This document shows, piece by piece, positions 54,242-62,667 of a stretch of 64,000 bases of DNA. Under the pieces are notes generated by a model, which saw nothing but the letters and a program-made list of their open reading frames with translations, did no database searches and was not told where the DNA came from. Location: positions 1 through 64,000 of the forward strand of contig NZ_SSDF01000074.1 of assembly GCF_004794515.1 (NCBI RefSeq), written 5' to 3'. This DNA comes from Microbacterium sp. A20 (lineage in GTDB: Bacteria; Actinomycetota; Actinomycetes; Actinomycetales; Microbacteriaceae). The first letter of the stretch is position 1. Each line of letters starts with the position of its first letter. The translations under genes and the position numbers were made by a program.

Positions 54242-55209
54242 CGCACCGCGGAGACTGTCGGCGGCACCGAGGTCTTGGCGACGACCGACGCGACCACCGA
54301 ACGGGGATCCACGCCCTGTGCCCAGGCCTGCGGAGTGAGAGTCAGGCGATGCGCCAGCACGGGCTCCGCGATGCGTTTGATGTCGTCCGGTCGCACATAC
54401 GCCCGCCCCTCCAGCGCCGCGAGAGCGCGTCCGAGCAGCACCAGCGACTGCGAACCGCGGGGAGAGGCGCCGACCGACACATTCGTCGCCTCGCGCGTGC
54501 CGCGGACCAGCTCGACGCAGTAGCCGGCGACGTCCTCGTCGACGTGGATCCGCTCCACCGCTCGTTGGATCGCCAGCAGGCCTTCGGCATCGACGACAGG
54601 CTCGACGGATACGTCCGGCGACTGCCGTCGCACGCGGTCCAGGATGATGCGGGTTTCGTCGGCACCCGCGGGGTAGCCGATCGAGAGCCGCACCATGAAG
54701 CGGTCGAGCTGAGCCTCGGGAAGCGCGTAGGTTCCCTCGTACTCGATCGGATTCGACGTGGCGATGACGTGGAACGGCCGGGGCAGCGGGAATCTGTTCC
54801 CCTCGACGGTGACCTGATGCTCGGCCATCGCCTCGAGCATCGCCGACTGCGTCTTGGGGGTGGTGCGGTTGATCTCGTCCGCCAGCAGCAGCCCGGTGAA
54901 GATGGGCCCGGGGCGGAACTGGAACTCGCCCGTCGCCGGAGCATAGACGTACGACCCGGTGACATCTCCGGGAAGCATGTCCGGCGTGCACTGCAATCGG
55001 CGGAAGTCCAGGCCCAGCGCGGAGGCCAGGCTCCGTGCGGCGAGTGTCTTGCCGAGCCCCGGGACATCTTCGAACAGCACGTGGCCTCCGGCGAAGATCG
55101 CGGCCAGGGCGATCGTCAGGGGCTCGTCCATTCCGACGACGGCGGTGCCGACGCTCTCCCGCACGCGGCGGCCGAGAGCGGCGATCCGTGTGATCTCATC
55201 CGTGTTCAT
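54238..55209 (-). CDS. MoxR-family AAA+ ATPase
   Basis: The 323-residue ATPase has Walker A in EDVPGLGKT (about 47-55), the CTPDMLPGDVTGS pore-loop region, Walker B GLLLADEINRT, and sensor 1 ATSNPIEYEGTY with the arginine-finger helix ALPEAQLDRFM. MoxR proteins act as chaperones that insert cofactors into, or mature, envelope proteins together with VWA-domain partners. It lies between a membrane protein gene and the DUF58 gene with 4 to 14 base overlaps. Confidence 0.93.
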   Translation of the reverse strand: MNTDEITRIAALGRRVRESVGTAVVGMDEPLTIALAAIFAGGHVLFEDVPGLGKTLAARSLASALGLDFRRLQCTPDMLPGDVTGSYVYAPATGEFQFRPGPIFTGLLLADEINRTTPKTQSAMLEAMAEHQVTVEGNRFPLPRPFHVIATSNPIEYEGTYALPEAQLDRFMVRLSIGYPAGADETRIILDRVRRQSPDVSVEPVVDAEGLLAIQRAVERIHVDEDVAGYCVELVRGTREATNVSVGASPRGSQSLVLLGRALAALEGRAYVRPDDIKRIAEPVLAHRLTLTPQAWAQGVDPRSVVASVVAKTSVPPTVSAVR

Positions 55210-55726
55210 CGGTTCTCCTCTGTTCCGGCCTCACGGCGGTCTTCGGCTCTGTGTTCGCGGCGGAGTCGTCCGCGATGCGCTCGACCGCATCGAGGACCTG
55301 TTCGAGATCGGCGGCGTGAACCTCGCGCTTGTGCAGCGCGTCACGCACGCCCCGCCCGAGAAGCGCGTCGATCATCGCGTAGTGGGAGGGATCGTCGAGG
55401 TCGAGACCCCGGAGCGCCAGTCGGCGCCGCAGCACGTTCTGCACTCGACGAACGACCACATGCCCGGCGAGGCCCGTGCGCGAGTTGATCGACCAGGCGA
55501 GACGCGACACCTCGGAGCCGCGCTCGGCGCGTCGTCGTCGCTCCGGAGGCCAGCCGGAACCCTCGTCGAAGAAGACCTGGCGACCGACGAGCGCGATCGT
55601 CAGCACGAGCAGCAGCCAGGAGACGGCGAACATCACCGGCGCGCCGAGCACGACGAGCAGCACGAGGACCACGCCCGCGACCACTGCCCCGCCCCCGACG
55701 AGGATGAGCCGCCCCGTCATCGCCAC
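55196..55726 (-). CDS. Membrane protein of the MoxR operon
   Basis: The 176-residue protein has two adjacent membrane spans in its first 50 residues (LILVGGGAVVAGVVLVLLVVLG and PVMFAVSWLLLVLTIALVG). A cytoplasmic domain of about 110 residues follows, with helices (GHVVVRRVQNVLRRRLALRGLDL). No family is recognised. It overlaps the genes on both sides, and its start at 55726 (or 55720) lies inside the DUF4129 gene. It probably forms part of one membrane complex with its neighbours. Confidence 0.75.
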   Translation of the reverse strand: MAMTGRLILVGGGAVVAGVVLVLLVVLGAPVMFAVSWLLLVLTIALVGRQVFFDEGSGWPPERRRRAERGSEVSRLAWSINSRTGLAGHVVVRRVQNVLRRRLALRGLDLDDPSHYAMIDALLGRGVRDALHKREVHAADLEQVLDAVERIADDSAANTEPKTAVRPEQRRTDEHG

Positions 55727-56472
55727 CCTGCCTGGATGCCGCGCAGACAGGACGCTGCCGTGGCACGGTCGTGTTCGCCCGCGACGAGACCGCCGAAACG
55801 GACCCGCTCATACAGTCCGAGCAGCATGATGACGTCGGCGGAGATGCCCTCTCGCCTTCCGATGATCCGGACGGTGAACTCGGACGGCGTCTCGTTGGGC
55901 GCGCGACCGGCACCGGCATCAGCCGCCGATTCTTCCAGGCCGACCCAGGCCGCGACGATGCTGTCTCCCGGTTCCGGGTCGAGGTCGATCACCCGCAGCG
56001 CTTGATCGATCCCTCGTCGGATGGTCGCCGTGTCGGGCTCGGCCTCCACCTCGGTGGCGCCCATGGCCGATGCGTCGATATCGGCGCCCTCGCGCTGTGC
56101 GAACGGTCGATCCCGCCAGAGACCGCGCAGGTGGCGGATCAGGATCCTCGCGCCGAAGAACAGCAGCGTCAGGACCGCGATCGCGACGAGGGTCGCCATG
56201 ATCGCGCCGATGACGTCACGCAGCGGAGAATCCTCGGGCTCCTGCGTGGGCACGGGCGGCGTCGCAACGGGTGCGGGTTCGCTGGTCACCCCGTCCACCG
56301 GCTCCGCCTCGCTGCCCGGCAGCGGGCGGAACTGCGGAAGGCCCTGTTGCGCAGCGATGAACATCAGGACGACGAAGAGACCCGCGACCGTCACCAGAGG
56401 CAGTAGAACCCGGGCCACGCGAGAGTCGCCGACGCGCCGGTCCCCGGAAACCGGGGCTTCGTGGCGCGACAT
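55717..56472 (-). CDS. DUF4129-type membrane protein
   Basis: The 251-residue protein has an N-terminal membrane span (VLLPLVTVAGLFVVLMFIAA), a Pro/Glu-rich external loop, a second span (DVIGAIMATLVAIAVLTLLFF), and a cytoplasmic C-terminal domain. The latter contains the DUF4129 block RRPNETPSEF-like APNETPSEFTVRI and LYERVRFGG. These domains accompany MoxR and DUF58 genes and transglutaminase-like proteins. It is the first gene of the operon; TATGGT lies 6 bases before its ATG. Confidence 0.82.
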   Translation of the reverse strand: MSRHEAPVSGDRRVGDSRVARVLLPLVTVAGLFVVLMFIAAQQGLPQFRPLPGSEAEPVDGVTSEPAPVATPPVPTQEPEDSPLRDVIGAIMATLVAIAVLTLLFFGARILIRHLRGLWRDRPFAQREGADIDASAMGATEVEAEPDTATIRRGIDQALRVIDLDPEPGDSIVAAWVGLEESAADAGAGRAPNETPSEFTVRIIGRREGISADVIMLLGLYERVRFGGLVAGEHDRATAASCLRGIQAGWR

Positions 56473-56478
56473 GACTCC

Positions 56479-56484
56479 ACCATA
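56479..56484 (-). promoter_or_regulatory. Candidate -10 element of the MoxR operon
   Basis: TATGGT on the minus strand is followed after 6 bases (GGAGTC) by the ATG of the DUF4129 gene, a leaderless-type spacing. Confidence 0.3.
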
Positions 56485-56490
56485 GGACGC

Positions 56491-56535
56491 AGATCCCGGG
56501 GAGTCGCTCCCTGGCGCGCTCAGCGGCCGGGATCT
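56491..56535 (-). terminator. Weak hairpin after the OhrR-like gene
   Basis: AGATCCCGG (56491-56499) pairs with 56527-56535, 9 bp with a 27-base loop and no T-tract. It may be a weak terminator between the regulator and the MoxR operon. Confidence 0.3.
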
Positions 56536-56541
56536 TCGGGC

Positions 56542-56985
56542 TCAGCCGAGGTCCGGGCGCCGCCCGGCGAACGGACCGAGGCCGTCGCGGAGCGCAGCGA
56601 TCTCGTCGATGCCCATGCCGACCGCCGCCATGACCTGATGGGGAACGTCGACGGCACGCTCGCGCAGTGCCGCGCCTGCCGCTGTCAGCGTGATCTCCAG
56701 TCGCCGCTCGTCCTCACTGCTCCGCTGCCGGGCGACGAGTCCTTCTGCTTCGAGCCGCTTCACCAGGGGCGACGCGGTCGCAGGTTCCATGGCGAGATCC
56801 AGGGCGAGATCGTTCAGCGTCCGCGGCGCCTTCTCCCACAGTGCGAGCATCACGAGGTACTGCGGGTGCGTGAGGCCCAGGGGCTCGAGGATGGGGCGGT
56901 AGAGGGCGACGACGTTTCGTGCCGCGGTCACCAGGGCGAAGCACAGCTGGTTCTCCAGCTTGAGCAGGTCGTCTGTAGCCGTCAC
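56542..56985 (-). CDS. OhrR-like MarR-family regulator (candidate thiol-based peroxide sensor)
   Basis: The 147-residue protein has the MarR winged helix (LTHPQYLVMLALWEKAPRTLNDLALDLAMEPATASPLVKRLEAEGLVARQRSSEDERRLEI). The N-terminus LENQLCFAL places Cys15 exactly where Bacillus OhrR carries its reactive cysteine, suggesting a sensor of organic peroxides. Only one cysteine is present, fitting the one-Cys OhrR type. No ohr gene is adjacent. GTG 56985 lies 7 bases after TATAGT, so the transcript is probably leaderless. A palindrome in the divergent gap is the likely operator. Confidence 0.87.
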   Translation of the reverse strand: MTATDDLLKLENQLCFALVTAARNVVALYRPILEPLGLTHPQYLVMLALWEKAPRTLNDLALDLAMEPATASPLVKRLEAEGLVARQRSSEDERRLEITLTAAGAALRERAVDVPHQVMAAVGMGIDEIAALRDGLGPFAGRRPDLG

Positions 56986-56992
56986 ACGGAAA

Positions 56993-56998
56993 ACTATA
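56993..56998 (-). promoter_or_regulatory. Candidate -10 element of the OhrR-like gene
   Basis: TATAGT on the minus strand lies 7 bases before the GTG start. It is close to consensus and AT-rich in a GC-rich context. Confidence 0.45.
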
Positions 56999-57002
56999 CA
57001 TC

Positions 57003-57021
57003 TGCACTAATCGTTAGTACA
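57003..57021. promoter_or_regulatory. Palindromic operator between the OhrR-like gene and the zinc-ribbon gene
   Basis: TGCACTAATCGTTAGTACA is a near-perfect 19-base palindrome (TG-n-ACTAA-tcg-TTAGT-n-CA). It overlaps the plus-strand -10 element TACACT (57018-57023) and lies 4 bases from the minus-strand -10, so a bound dimer would block both promoters. Confidence 0.6.
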
Positions 57022-57030
57022 CTAAGCAAC

Positions 57031-57273
57031 ATGGCACAGGACCCCGACCGCCCGCCCCTTCGCACCCGCATCCGCGAGGCCGGTGGCCTCTACTCCTGGG
57101 TGAACACGAACCTCATCCGGTTCGCCGGCCCCGCCTCCGTCGGCCCGTACGAGAAGACTCCTCCGCCGAGCCCGGCAGAGCGCGCCGAACGCGCGTGTCC
57201 GCTGTGCGGTGCTCCGATGACCCAGCACGAGATCGACCGATCGGGACCGAAGCCTCTGATGCACTGCCCCTAG
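57031..57273 (+). CDS. Small zinc-ribbon-like protein divergent from the OhrR-like regulator
   Basis: The 80-residue protein has a basic N-terminal half and a C-terminal half-knuckle CPLCGAPMTQHEIDR ending MHCP: Cys56, Cys59, Cys79, with His66 or His78 as possible fourth ligand. That suggests a small zinc site, perhaps redox-sensitive. TACACT lies 7 bases before the ATG, overlapping the palindromic operator, so it is probably leaderless and controlled by the divergent regulator. I do not recognise a family. Confidence 0.65.
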   Translation: MAQDPDRPPLRTRIREAGGLYSWVNTNLIRFAGPASVGPYEKTPPPSPAERAERACPLCGAPMTQHEIDRSGPKPLMHCP

Positions 57274-57295
57274 GCCAGTCTGAGCCGAGAGCGCC

Positions 57296-57329
57296 GGGCG
57301 TCGAACCGGCGGCCACCCGCGCGACGCCC
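57296..57329. terminator. Possible hairpin between the zinc-ribbon gene and uvrB
   Basis: GGGCGTCG (57296-57303) pairs with 57322-57329, 8 bp with an 18-base loop, between convergent genes. No T-tract is present. Confidence 0.3.
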
Positions 57330-57340
57330 CGCGGCCCCGC

Positions 57341-59413
57341 CTACGCGTGCCCCGCGCGTTCCATCGCCCGGAGCTCCTTCTTCAAGTCCTGCACCTCGTC
57401 GCGCAGACGTCCGGCCAGCTCGAACTTGAGCTCCGCCGCCGCCGCGAGCATCTGGTCGGACAGATCCTGGATCGTTGCTTCGAGTTGCTGCGCGCCCTCG
57501 GCCGCGATGCCGGTGCGGCGCAGGTTGGGCGTCGGGGACTTGCCCTTCCCCGACGCGCGGCCGCGCCCCGACATCATCTCCGCCGTGTCTGCACCTTCGC
57601 GGGCGAGCACCTCGGTGATGTCGGCGATGCGCTTGCGGAGAGGCTGCGGGTCGATGCCGTGCTCCTTGTTGTACGCGACCTGCTTCTCGCGACGACGGTC
57701 CGTCTCCTCGATCGCCTTCGCCATCGAGTCCGTCATCTTGTCGGCGTACATGTGCACCTCGCCCGAGACGTTTCGAGCGGCACGACCGATGGTCTGGATG
57801 AGCGACGTCCCCGATCGCAGGAAGCCCTCTTTGTCGGCGTCCAGGATCGCCACAAGGGAGACCTCGGGAAGATCGAGGCCTTCACGCAGCAGGTTGATGC
57901 CGACCAGCACGTCGTACACGCCGGCACGCAGCTCGCTGAGGAGTTCGACACGACGGAGCGTGTCGACGTCGGAATGCAGGTACCGCACTCGCACGCCGTG
58001 CTCGCCGAGGAAGTCGGTCAGCTCCTCTGCCATCTTCTTCGTGAGGGTCGTGACGAGAACGCGCTCGTCACGCTCGACGCGCACGCGGATCTCCTCGAGC
58101 AGGTCGTCGATCTGACCCTTCGACGGTTTGACCACGATGTGCGGGTCGACGAGGCCGGTCGGGCGGATGATCTGCTCGACGATTCCGTCGGCGATGCCCA
58201 TCTCGTACTTACCGGGCGTGGCCGACAGGTAGACGGTCTGCCCGATCCTGTTCTTGAACTCGTCCCATCGGAGCGGACGGTTGTCCATCGCGCTCGGAAG
58301 CCGGAAGCCGTGGTCGACGAGGGTGCGCTTGCGGGATGCGTCTCCCTCGTACATCGCACCGATCTGCGGCACCGTGACGTGCGACTCGTCGATCACCAGG
58401 AGGAAGTCGTCGGGGAAGAAGTCGAGGAGCGTGTGCGGCGGCTCCCCCGGCATGCGCCCGTCCATGTGACGCGAGTAGTTCTCGATTCCCGAGCAGAAGC
58501 CCAGCTGCTGCAGCATCTCGAGGTCGAAGGTGGTGCGCATGCGCAGACGCTGCGCCTCGAGGAGCTTGCCCTGCCGCTCGAACTCGGCCAGACGCTCCTC
58601 CAGCTCGTGCTCGATCGTGCCGATGGATCGCTGGATCACGTCGGTGCCGGCCACGTAGTGGGACGCCGGGAAGATGGGGACGGCGTCGAGCTTCTCGATG
58701 ACCTCGCCCGTGAGCGGGTGGAGTGAGTAGAGGGCCTCGATCTCGTCGCCGAACAGCTCGATGCGGATGGCGTGCTCTTCGTAGACGGGGATGATCTCGA
58801 TCGTGTCGCCGCGCACCCGGAAGTTGCCGCGCGAGAAGTCGACGTCGTTGCGGTTGTACTGCATCGCGATGAACTGGCGGATCAGCGCGTCGCGGTCGTA
58901 CCGCTCGCCCACCTGCAGAGCCACCATGGCGCGCAGGTACTCTTCGGGGGCACCGAGTCCGTAGATGCACGACACCGTAGAGACCACGATCACGTCGCGA
59001 CGACTGAGCAGCGAGTTGGTCGTCGAATGCCGCAGCCGCTCGACCTCGGAGTTGATCGACGAGTCCTTCTCGATGAAGGTGTCGGTCTGCGGGACGTAGG
59101 CCTCGGGCTGGTAGTAGTCGTAATACGAGACGAAGTACTCGACGGCGTTGTTCGGCATGAGCTCGCGGAACTCGTTGGCCAGTTGGGCTGCGAGCGTCTT
59201 GTTGTGCGCCAGCACGAGGGTCGGCCGCTGTACCTGTTCGACGAGCCAGGCCGTCGTCGCCGACTTACCGGTACCCGTCGCGCCGAGCAGCACGACGTCG
59301 GTCTCGCCCGCGTTGATGCGCGCCGCCAGGTCGGCGATCGCCTGCGGCTGGTCGCCGGCAGGCTCGTACTCGCTGATGACCTCGAAGGGGCGGACACTGC
59401 GCGTGGGTTGCAT
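57341..59413 (-). CDS. uvrB: Excinuclease ABC subunit B
   Basis: The 690-residue helicase-like protein has Walker A GATGTGKS (44-51), the beta-hairpin [21 protein letters not shown] that clamps a DNA strand, and DESH-box [10 protein letters not shown]. Motif VI is QTIGRAARN, and a C-terminal UVR domain ([25 protein letters not shown]) binds UvrC. ATG 59413 is supported by the family N-terminus and by a promoter whose -10 TACGCT ends 6 bases upstream. It lies apart from uvrA-uvrC but shares the same damage-type promoter design. Confidence 0.97.
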   Translation of the reverse strand: MQPTRSVRPFEVISEYEPAGDQPQAIADLAARINAGETDVVLLGATGTGKSATTAWLVEQVQRPTLVLAHNKTLAAQLANEFRELMPNNAVEYFVSYYDYYQPEAYVPQTDTFIEKDSSINSEVERLRHSTTNSLLSRRDVIVVSTVSCIYGLGAPEEYLRAMVALQVGERYDRDALIRQFIAMQYNRNDVDFSRGNFRVRGDTIEIIPVYEEHAIRIELFGDEIEALYSLHPLTGEVIEKLDAVPIFPASHYVAGTDVIQRSIGTIEHELEERLAEFERQGKLLEAQRLRMRTTFDLEMLQQLGFCSGIENYSRHMDGRMPGEPPHTLLDFFPDDFLLVIDESHVTVPQIGAMYEGDASRKRTLVDHGFRLPSAMDNRPLRWDEFKNRIGQTVYLSATPGKYEMGIADGIVEQIIRPTGLVDPHIVVKPSKGQIDDLLEEIRVRVERDERVLVTTLTKKMAEELTDFLGEHGVRVRYLHSDVDTLRRVELLSELRAGVYDVLVGINLLREGLDLPEVSLVAILDADKEGFLRSGTSLIQTIGRAARNVSGEVHMYADKMTDSMAKAIEETDRRREKQVAYNKEHGIDPQPLRKRIADITEVLAREGADTAEMMSGRGRASGKGKSPTPNLRRTGIAAEGAQQLEATIQDLSDQMLAAAAELKFELAGRLRDEVQDLKKELRAMERAGHA

Positions 59414-59419
59414 ACCTCC

Positions 59420-59442
59420 AGCGTATGCCGCCCCTCCGACAT
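59420..59442 (-). promoter_or_regulatory. RecA-independent (PafBC-type) DNA-damage promoter of uvrB
   Basis: On the minus strand ATGTCGGAG, exactly 8 bases, TACGCT, 6 bases, then ATG. The first block matches TTGTCRGTG at 7 of 9 positions. The spacing and start geometry are identical to the uvrA promoter. Confidence 0.6.
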
Positions 59443-59450
59443 CGAGGCCG

Positions 59451-59993
59451 TCAGGCGACGATGGTGGCCGTCTTCGCCGACGGCTCCGACGACCAGGTGG
59501 TCGTGCCGCCACCCAAGAGTCCCATCGTGGCCGTCGAGGTGAGCGTCCCGGCGGCGGAGCCGATCACGTTGAACGTCAGCGAATCGCCGAAGCTCGCCGG
59601 CGTCTTCGTGAAGGTGAACGTCCGTGCGGAGGAACCGCCCGCAGGGACCGGAGTCCATGACCCGACGGACGGACCGGAGTCGAGCGTCACGGGTGAGCTG
59701 AACTCGACGACGACCACGAGCGACGCGCCGGCCGGAGGATTCACCCAGTCGGGCTGGGACCGATAGCTGATCTGCGTGCTGAAGGTCGCCCTGAGCTCGC
59801 CGGCCGCCGGCACGAGCGACGTGTAGCCGCCCTGGGCTTCGGCGTCCCAGTAGTAGTTCGCCAGATCGTTGCTGGTGTTGCTCCCGCTCGCTGCCGCCAG
59901 CGGTAATGCCACCGCTGCGGCGATGACCGGCACCGACCAGGCTGCGCCCGCCACGAGGGTCCGACGCGAGATTCCGCGGTTGTCGTGAGTCAC
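59451..59993 (-). CDS. Small exported protein with twin-arginine signal
   Basis: The 180-residue protein starts [19 protein letters not shown], a twin-arginine motif (Arg10-Arg11) followed by a hydrophobic stretch [16 protein letters not shown], so it is probably exported by Tat. The mature part of about 145 residues is Ser/Thr/Gly-rich with beta-strand character ([26 protein letters not shown]) and no cysteines; it resembles a surface or Ig-like domain. No family is recognised. A start at 60113 is possible but would bury the Tat signal. TAGCTT lies about 35 bases upstream as a possible -10. Confidence 0.68.
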   Translation of the reverse strand: MTHDNRGISRRTLVAGAAWSVPVIAAAVALPLAAASGSNTSNDLANYYWDAEAQGGYTSLVPAAGELRATFSTQISYRSQPDWVNPPAGASLVVVVEFSSPVTLDSGPSVGSWTPVPAGGSSARTFTFTKTPASFGDSLTFNVIGSAAGTLTSTATMGLLGGGTTTWSSEPSAKTATIVA

Positions 59994-60149
59994 TTCTCCA
60001 CTCCCCAGAGCGCGCGGAAAAGCTATCCCCCAGCAGACCATCCCCTGGTGCGTCCCCACGCCCACAACCAGAATACCAGCGACGCCCGGCCCCCTGAGCG
60101 GGAAGCCGGCCACCGCTCCACCCGCATCGCGAAGCGCGCCCGGAGACGG

Positions 60150-60749
60150 TCAGCCGCGCCGGATCCGGTCCCAGAGCGCGTCGACCTGCTCGTGCGTGTG
60201 CCCCAGGGTGCCTGCCGTGTCGATCACGACGTCCGCGATGGCGAGTCGCGTCTCGTCGGAGACCTGCGCATCGATCCGCTCCCGCGCAGCTTGCTCTTCC
60301 ATGCCGCGCAGCTCGATCAGTCGTCGGAGCCGTTCCGACGCGGGAGCGTGCGCGACGACGATCAGGTCCCACGGATCATCGACCCGCGCCTCGACGAGCA
60401 GGGGGACGTCGTACACGACCACGGCATCCTCATCCGCCGCGAACGCCGCGTCGAATCGGCGCTGCGACTCCTCTCGCACGGCCGGGTGCACGATCGCGTT
60501 CAACTGCTGGAGGAGCTCGGGGGTTCCGAAGACCTTCGCGCCCAGGGCCGCTCGATCGAGCACCCCCTCACCGTCGATCACCGACGACCCGAACGTCTCC
60601 GCTATCCGCTCCAGCACCGGCGAGCCCGGTGCCTGCACGTCGCGGACGATCTGATCGGCGTCGACGATCACCGCTCCGTGCTCCGCCAGTCGCCGGGCGA
60701 TGGTCGATTTCCCCGACGCGATGCCGCCGGTGAGCGCGATGAGTGGCAT
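60150..60749 (-). CDS. coaE: Dephospho-CoA kinase
   Basis: The 199-residue kinase catalyses the last step of CoA synthesis, adding the 3'-phosphate. The P-loop GGIASGKST is at residues 8-16. VIVDADQIVRDVQ and VVYDVPLLVE follow, the latter being a substrate-binding signature. The fused actinobacterial C-terminal GrpB-type extension of some relatives is absent. The ATG lies 6 bases after TAGACT, suggesting a leaderless message. CoA-binding and acetyl-CoA synthetase genes lie just upstream on the same strand. Confidence 0.95.
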   Translation of the reverse strand: MPLIALTGGIASGKSTIARRLAEHGAVIVDADQIVRDVQAPGSPVLERIAETFGSSVIDGEGVLDRAALGAKVFGTPELLQQLNAIVHPAVREESQRRFDAAFAADEDAVVVYDVPLLVEARVDDPWDLIVVAHAPASERLRRLIELRGMEEQAARERIDAQVSDETRLAIADVVIDTAGTLGHTHEQVDALWDRIRRG

Positions 60750-60755
60750 CTCGCC

Positions 60756-60785
60756 AGTCTATGTTTCGATGCGGCCAGCGGTCAG
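60756..60785 (-). promoter_or_regulatory. Candidate leaderless promoter of coaE
   Basis: CTGACC, 18 bases, then TAGACT on the minus strand; the coaE ATG follows after 6 bases. The -35 overlaps the stop of the CoA-binding gene. Confidence 0.45.
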
Positions 60786-61366
60786 CGGGCGAGCAGCTGG
60801 CGCCGCGAACTGATCACGCCGGTGTCGAACCCCGCGAGGTGCAGACCGCCGTGGAACCGCGCGTGCTCGATCTTGATGCAGCGATCCATCACGACCGACA
60901 GTCCGGCCGCCTCGGCGATCGCCGCCGCATCCTCGTTCCACGAGCCCAGCTGCAGCCACAGTGTCTGCGCGCCCGCGTCGATCGCCTCCTGCGCGACGCC
61001 GGGCAGGTCGTCGTGCCGGCGGAACACGTCCACGATGTCGGGGACCACAGGGAGGTCGCTCAGCGACGCATAGACCGGCTGCCCGAGGATCTCGGTCTCG
61101 CGCGGGTTGACGAGGTAGACGTCGTACGACGTGCTGGAAAGCAGATAGGTCGCCACGAAGTACGACGCCCGTGCCGGATTGTTCGACGCTCCCACGATCG
61201 CGATCGACGTGGCCTTCCGGAGCAGCCCGAAGCGCTCCTGCTGGCTCGGCCCCGCCCAGGTCCGCTCGGGGTGAGCCGCGGGCACGCCAGGCAGTGCGCA
61301 CGCGACGGCATCCGCCACCGCCGGAACGGCGCAGGAATCCGCGGAGGTCGTCTGCGTCTCGCTCAT
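60782..61366 (-). CDS. CoA-binding domain protein (YccU family)
   Basis: The 194-residue protein has a CoA-binding Rossmann-like domain: SIAIVGASNNPARASYFVATYLL, YDVYLVNPRETEILGQPVY and the closing GLSVVMDRCIKIEHARF. The last is the YccU-type signature with a conserved Cys and Lys. Its function is unknown in most bacteria; links to CoA-dependent acyl metabolism are suspected. Its start overlaps the sulfhydrylase stop by 4 bases, and the third gene upstream is an acetyl-CoA synthetase, so all three share a transcript. Confidence 0.88.
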   Translation of the reverse strand: MSETQTTSADSCAVPAVADAVACALPGVPAAHPERTWAGPSQQERFGLLRKATSIAIVGASNNPARASYFVATYLLSSTSYDVYLVNPRETEILGQPVYASLSDLPVVPDIVDVFRRHDDLPGVAQEAIDAGAQTLWLQLGSWNEDAAAIAEAAGLSVVMDRCIKIEHARFHGGLHLAGFDTGVISSRRQLLAR

Positions 61367-62667
61367 CGGTTCGCTCCCGTCGCCGTCGTGAGTGCCTGGT
61401 CGAGGTCCCAGATGATGTCCTCGGCGTCTTCGAGACCAACCGAGATGCGGATCAGGTCGGGTCGCACACCGGCGGCGACGAGCTGCGCCTCGGTGAGTTG
61501 GCGGTGCGTCGTCGAGGCCGGGTGGATCACGAGCGTGCGCGCATCGCCGATGTTCGCGAGGTGCGAGGCGAGCTGCAGGTTCTCGATCAGCGCCTCCCCC
61601 GCGGCCCGACCGTCGTCCGCCGCGACGCCGAACGCGAAGACCGAGCCGGGGCCGAGCGGGAGGTACTTGGCCGCGCGCTCATGATGCGGATGCCCTTCGA
61701 GACCCGCCCACGTCACGTAGGCGACCCGCGGGTCGGAGGCGAGCCAGTCGGCGACGATGCGCGCGTTCGCGAGGTGCGCGTCGATGCGCTGCGGCAGCGT
61801 CTCGATTCCCTGCAGCAGGTTGAAGGCCGACTGCGGGCTGAGCGCCGGACCAATGTCGCGCAGCTGCTCCGAGCGCAGCTTGGTGAGGAACCCGTACTCG
61901 CCGAAGTTGTCCCACCATTTGATGCCGCCGTAGGAGTCGACGGGTTCGGTCATCTGCGGGAACTTGCCGTTGCCCCAGTCGAACGTGCCCTTCTCGATGA
62001 CGACGCCGCCGAGGGTCGTCCCGTGTCCGCCCAGGAACTTCGTCACGGAGTGGATCACGATGTCGGCACCGTGTTCGAGCGGCCGCGCCAGGTACGGCGT
62101 GGCGAGCGTCGCATCCACCACGAGAGGCACCCCGGCCTCGTGGGCGACGGCGGCCAGCCCTTCGATGTCGGCGATCTCCCCCGAAGGGTTGCCGATCATC
62201 TCGACGTAGACGACCTTGGTCTCCGGACGGATGGCCGCCGCGTAGTCCGCCGGGTCGGTCGAGGCGACGAAGGTCGTCTCGACGCCGAACCGCCGCAGCG
62301 TCACATCGAGTTGCGTCACCGTCCCGCCGTAGAGCTGTGCCGCTGCGACGACGTGGTCACCCGCACCGACGAGAGCCGCGAACGTGATGAACTCCGCACT
62401 CATCCCCGAGGCGGTCGCAACAGCGCCGATGCCGCCTTCGAGCGATGCCAGGCGCTCCTCCAGCGCGGCGACCGTGGGGTTGCCGATCCGTGAATAGATG
62501 TTGCCGTACTTCTGCAGGGCGAACAGGTTGCCGGCATCCGCCGCGTCCTCGAACACGAACGACGTCGTCTGGTAGATCGGCACCGCCCGTGCACCGGTCG
62601 CGGCGTCGGGCGTGCCTCCGGCGTGCAGGGCTCTGGTGCGGAATCCGAAGCGGTGTTCTTCCGTCAT
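61363..62667 (-). CDS. metY: O-acetylhomoserine aminocarboxypropyltransferase (sulfhydrylase) family enzyme
   Basis: The 434-residue PLP enzyme belongs to the Cys/Met metabolism family: PIYQTTSFVFEDAADAGNLF at the start, YSRIGNPTVAALEERLASLEGG, and the PLP-binding Lys210 in HSVTKFLGGHG. The long form with GGIKWWDNFGEYGFLTKLRSEQLRDIGPALSP is typical of O-acetylhomoserine sulfhydrylases, which make homocysteine from sulfide. Cystathionine gamma-synthase is shorter and lacks this insert. ATGA overlaps join it to both the acetyl-CoA synthetase upstream and the CoA-binding gene downstream. No riboswitch is visible in the window. Confidence 0.9.
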   Translation of the reverse strand: MTEEHRFGFRTRALHAGGTPDAATGARAVPIYQTTSFVFEDAADAGNLFALQKYGNIYSRIGNPTVAALEERLASLEGGIGAVATASGMSAEFITFAALVGAGDHVVAAAQLYGGTVTQLDVTLRRFGVETTFVASTDPADYAAAIRPETKVVYVEMIGNPSGEIADIEGLAAVAHEAGVPLVVDATLATPYLARPLEHGADIVIHSVTKFLGGHGTTLGGVVIEKGTFDWGNGKFPQMTEPVDSYGGIKWWDNFGEYGFLTKLRSEQLRDIGPALSPQSAFNLLQGIETLPQRIDAHLANARIVADWLASDPRVAYVTWAGLEGHPHHERAAKYLPLGPGSVFAFGVAADDGRAAGEALIENLQLASHLANIGDARTLVIHPASTTHRQLTEAQLVAAGVRPDLIRISVGLEDAEDIIWDLDQALTTATGANR

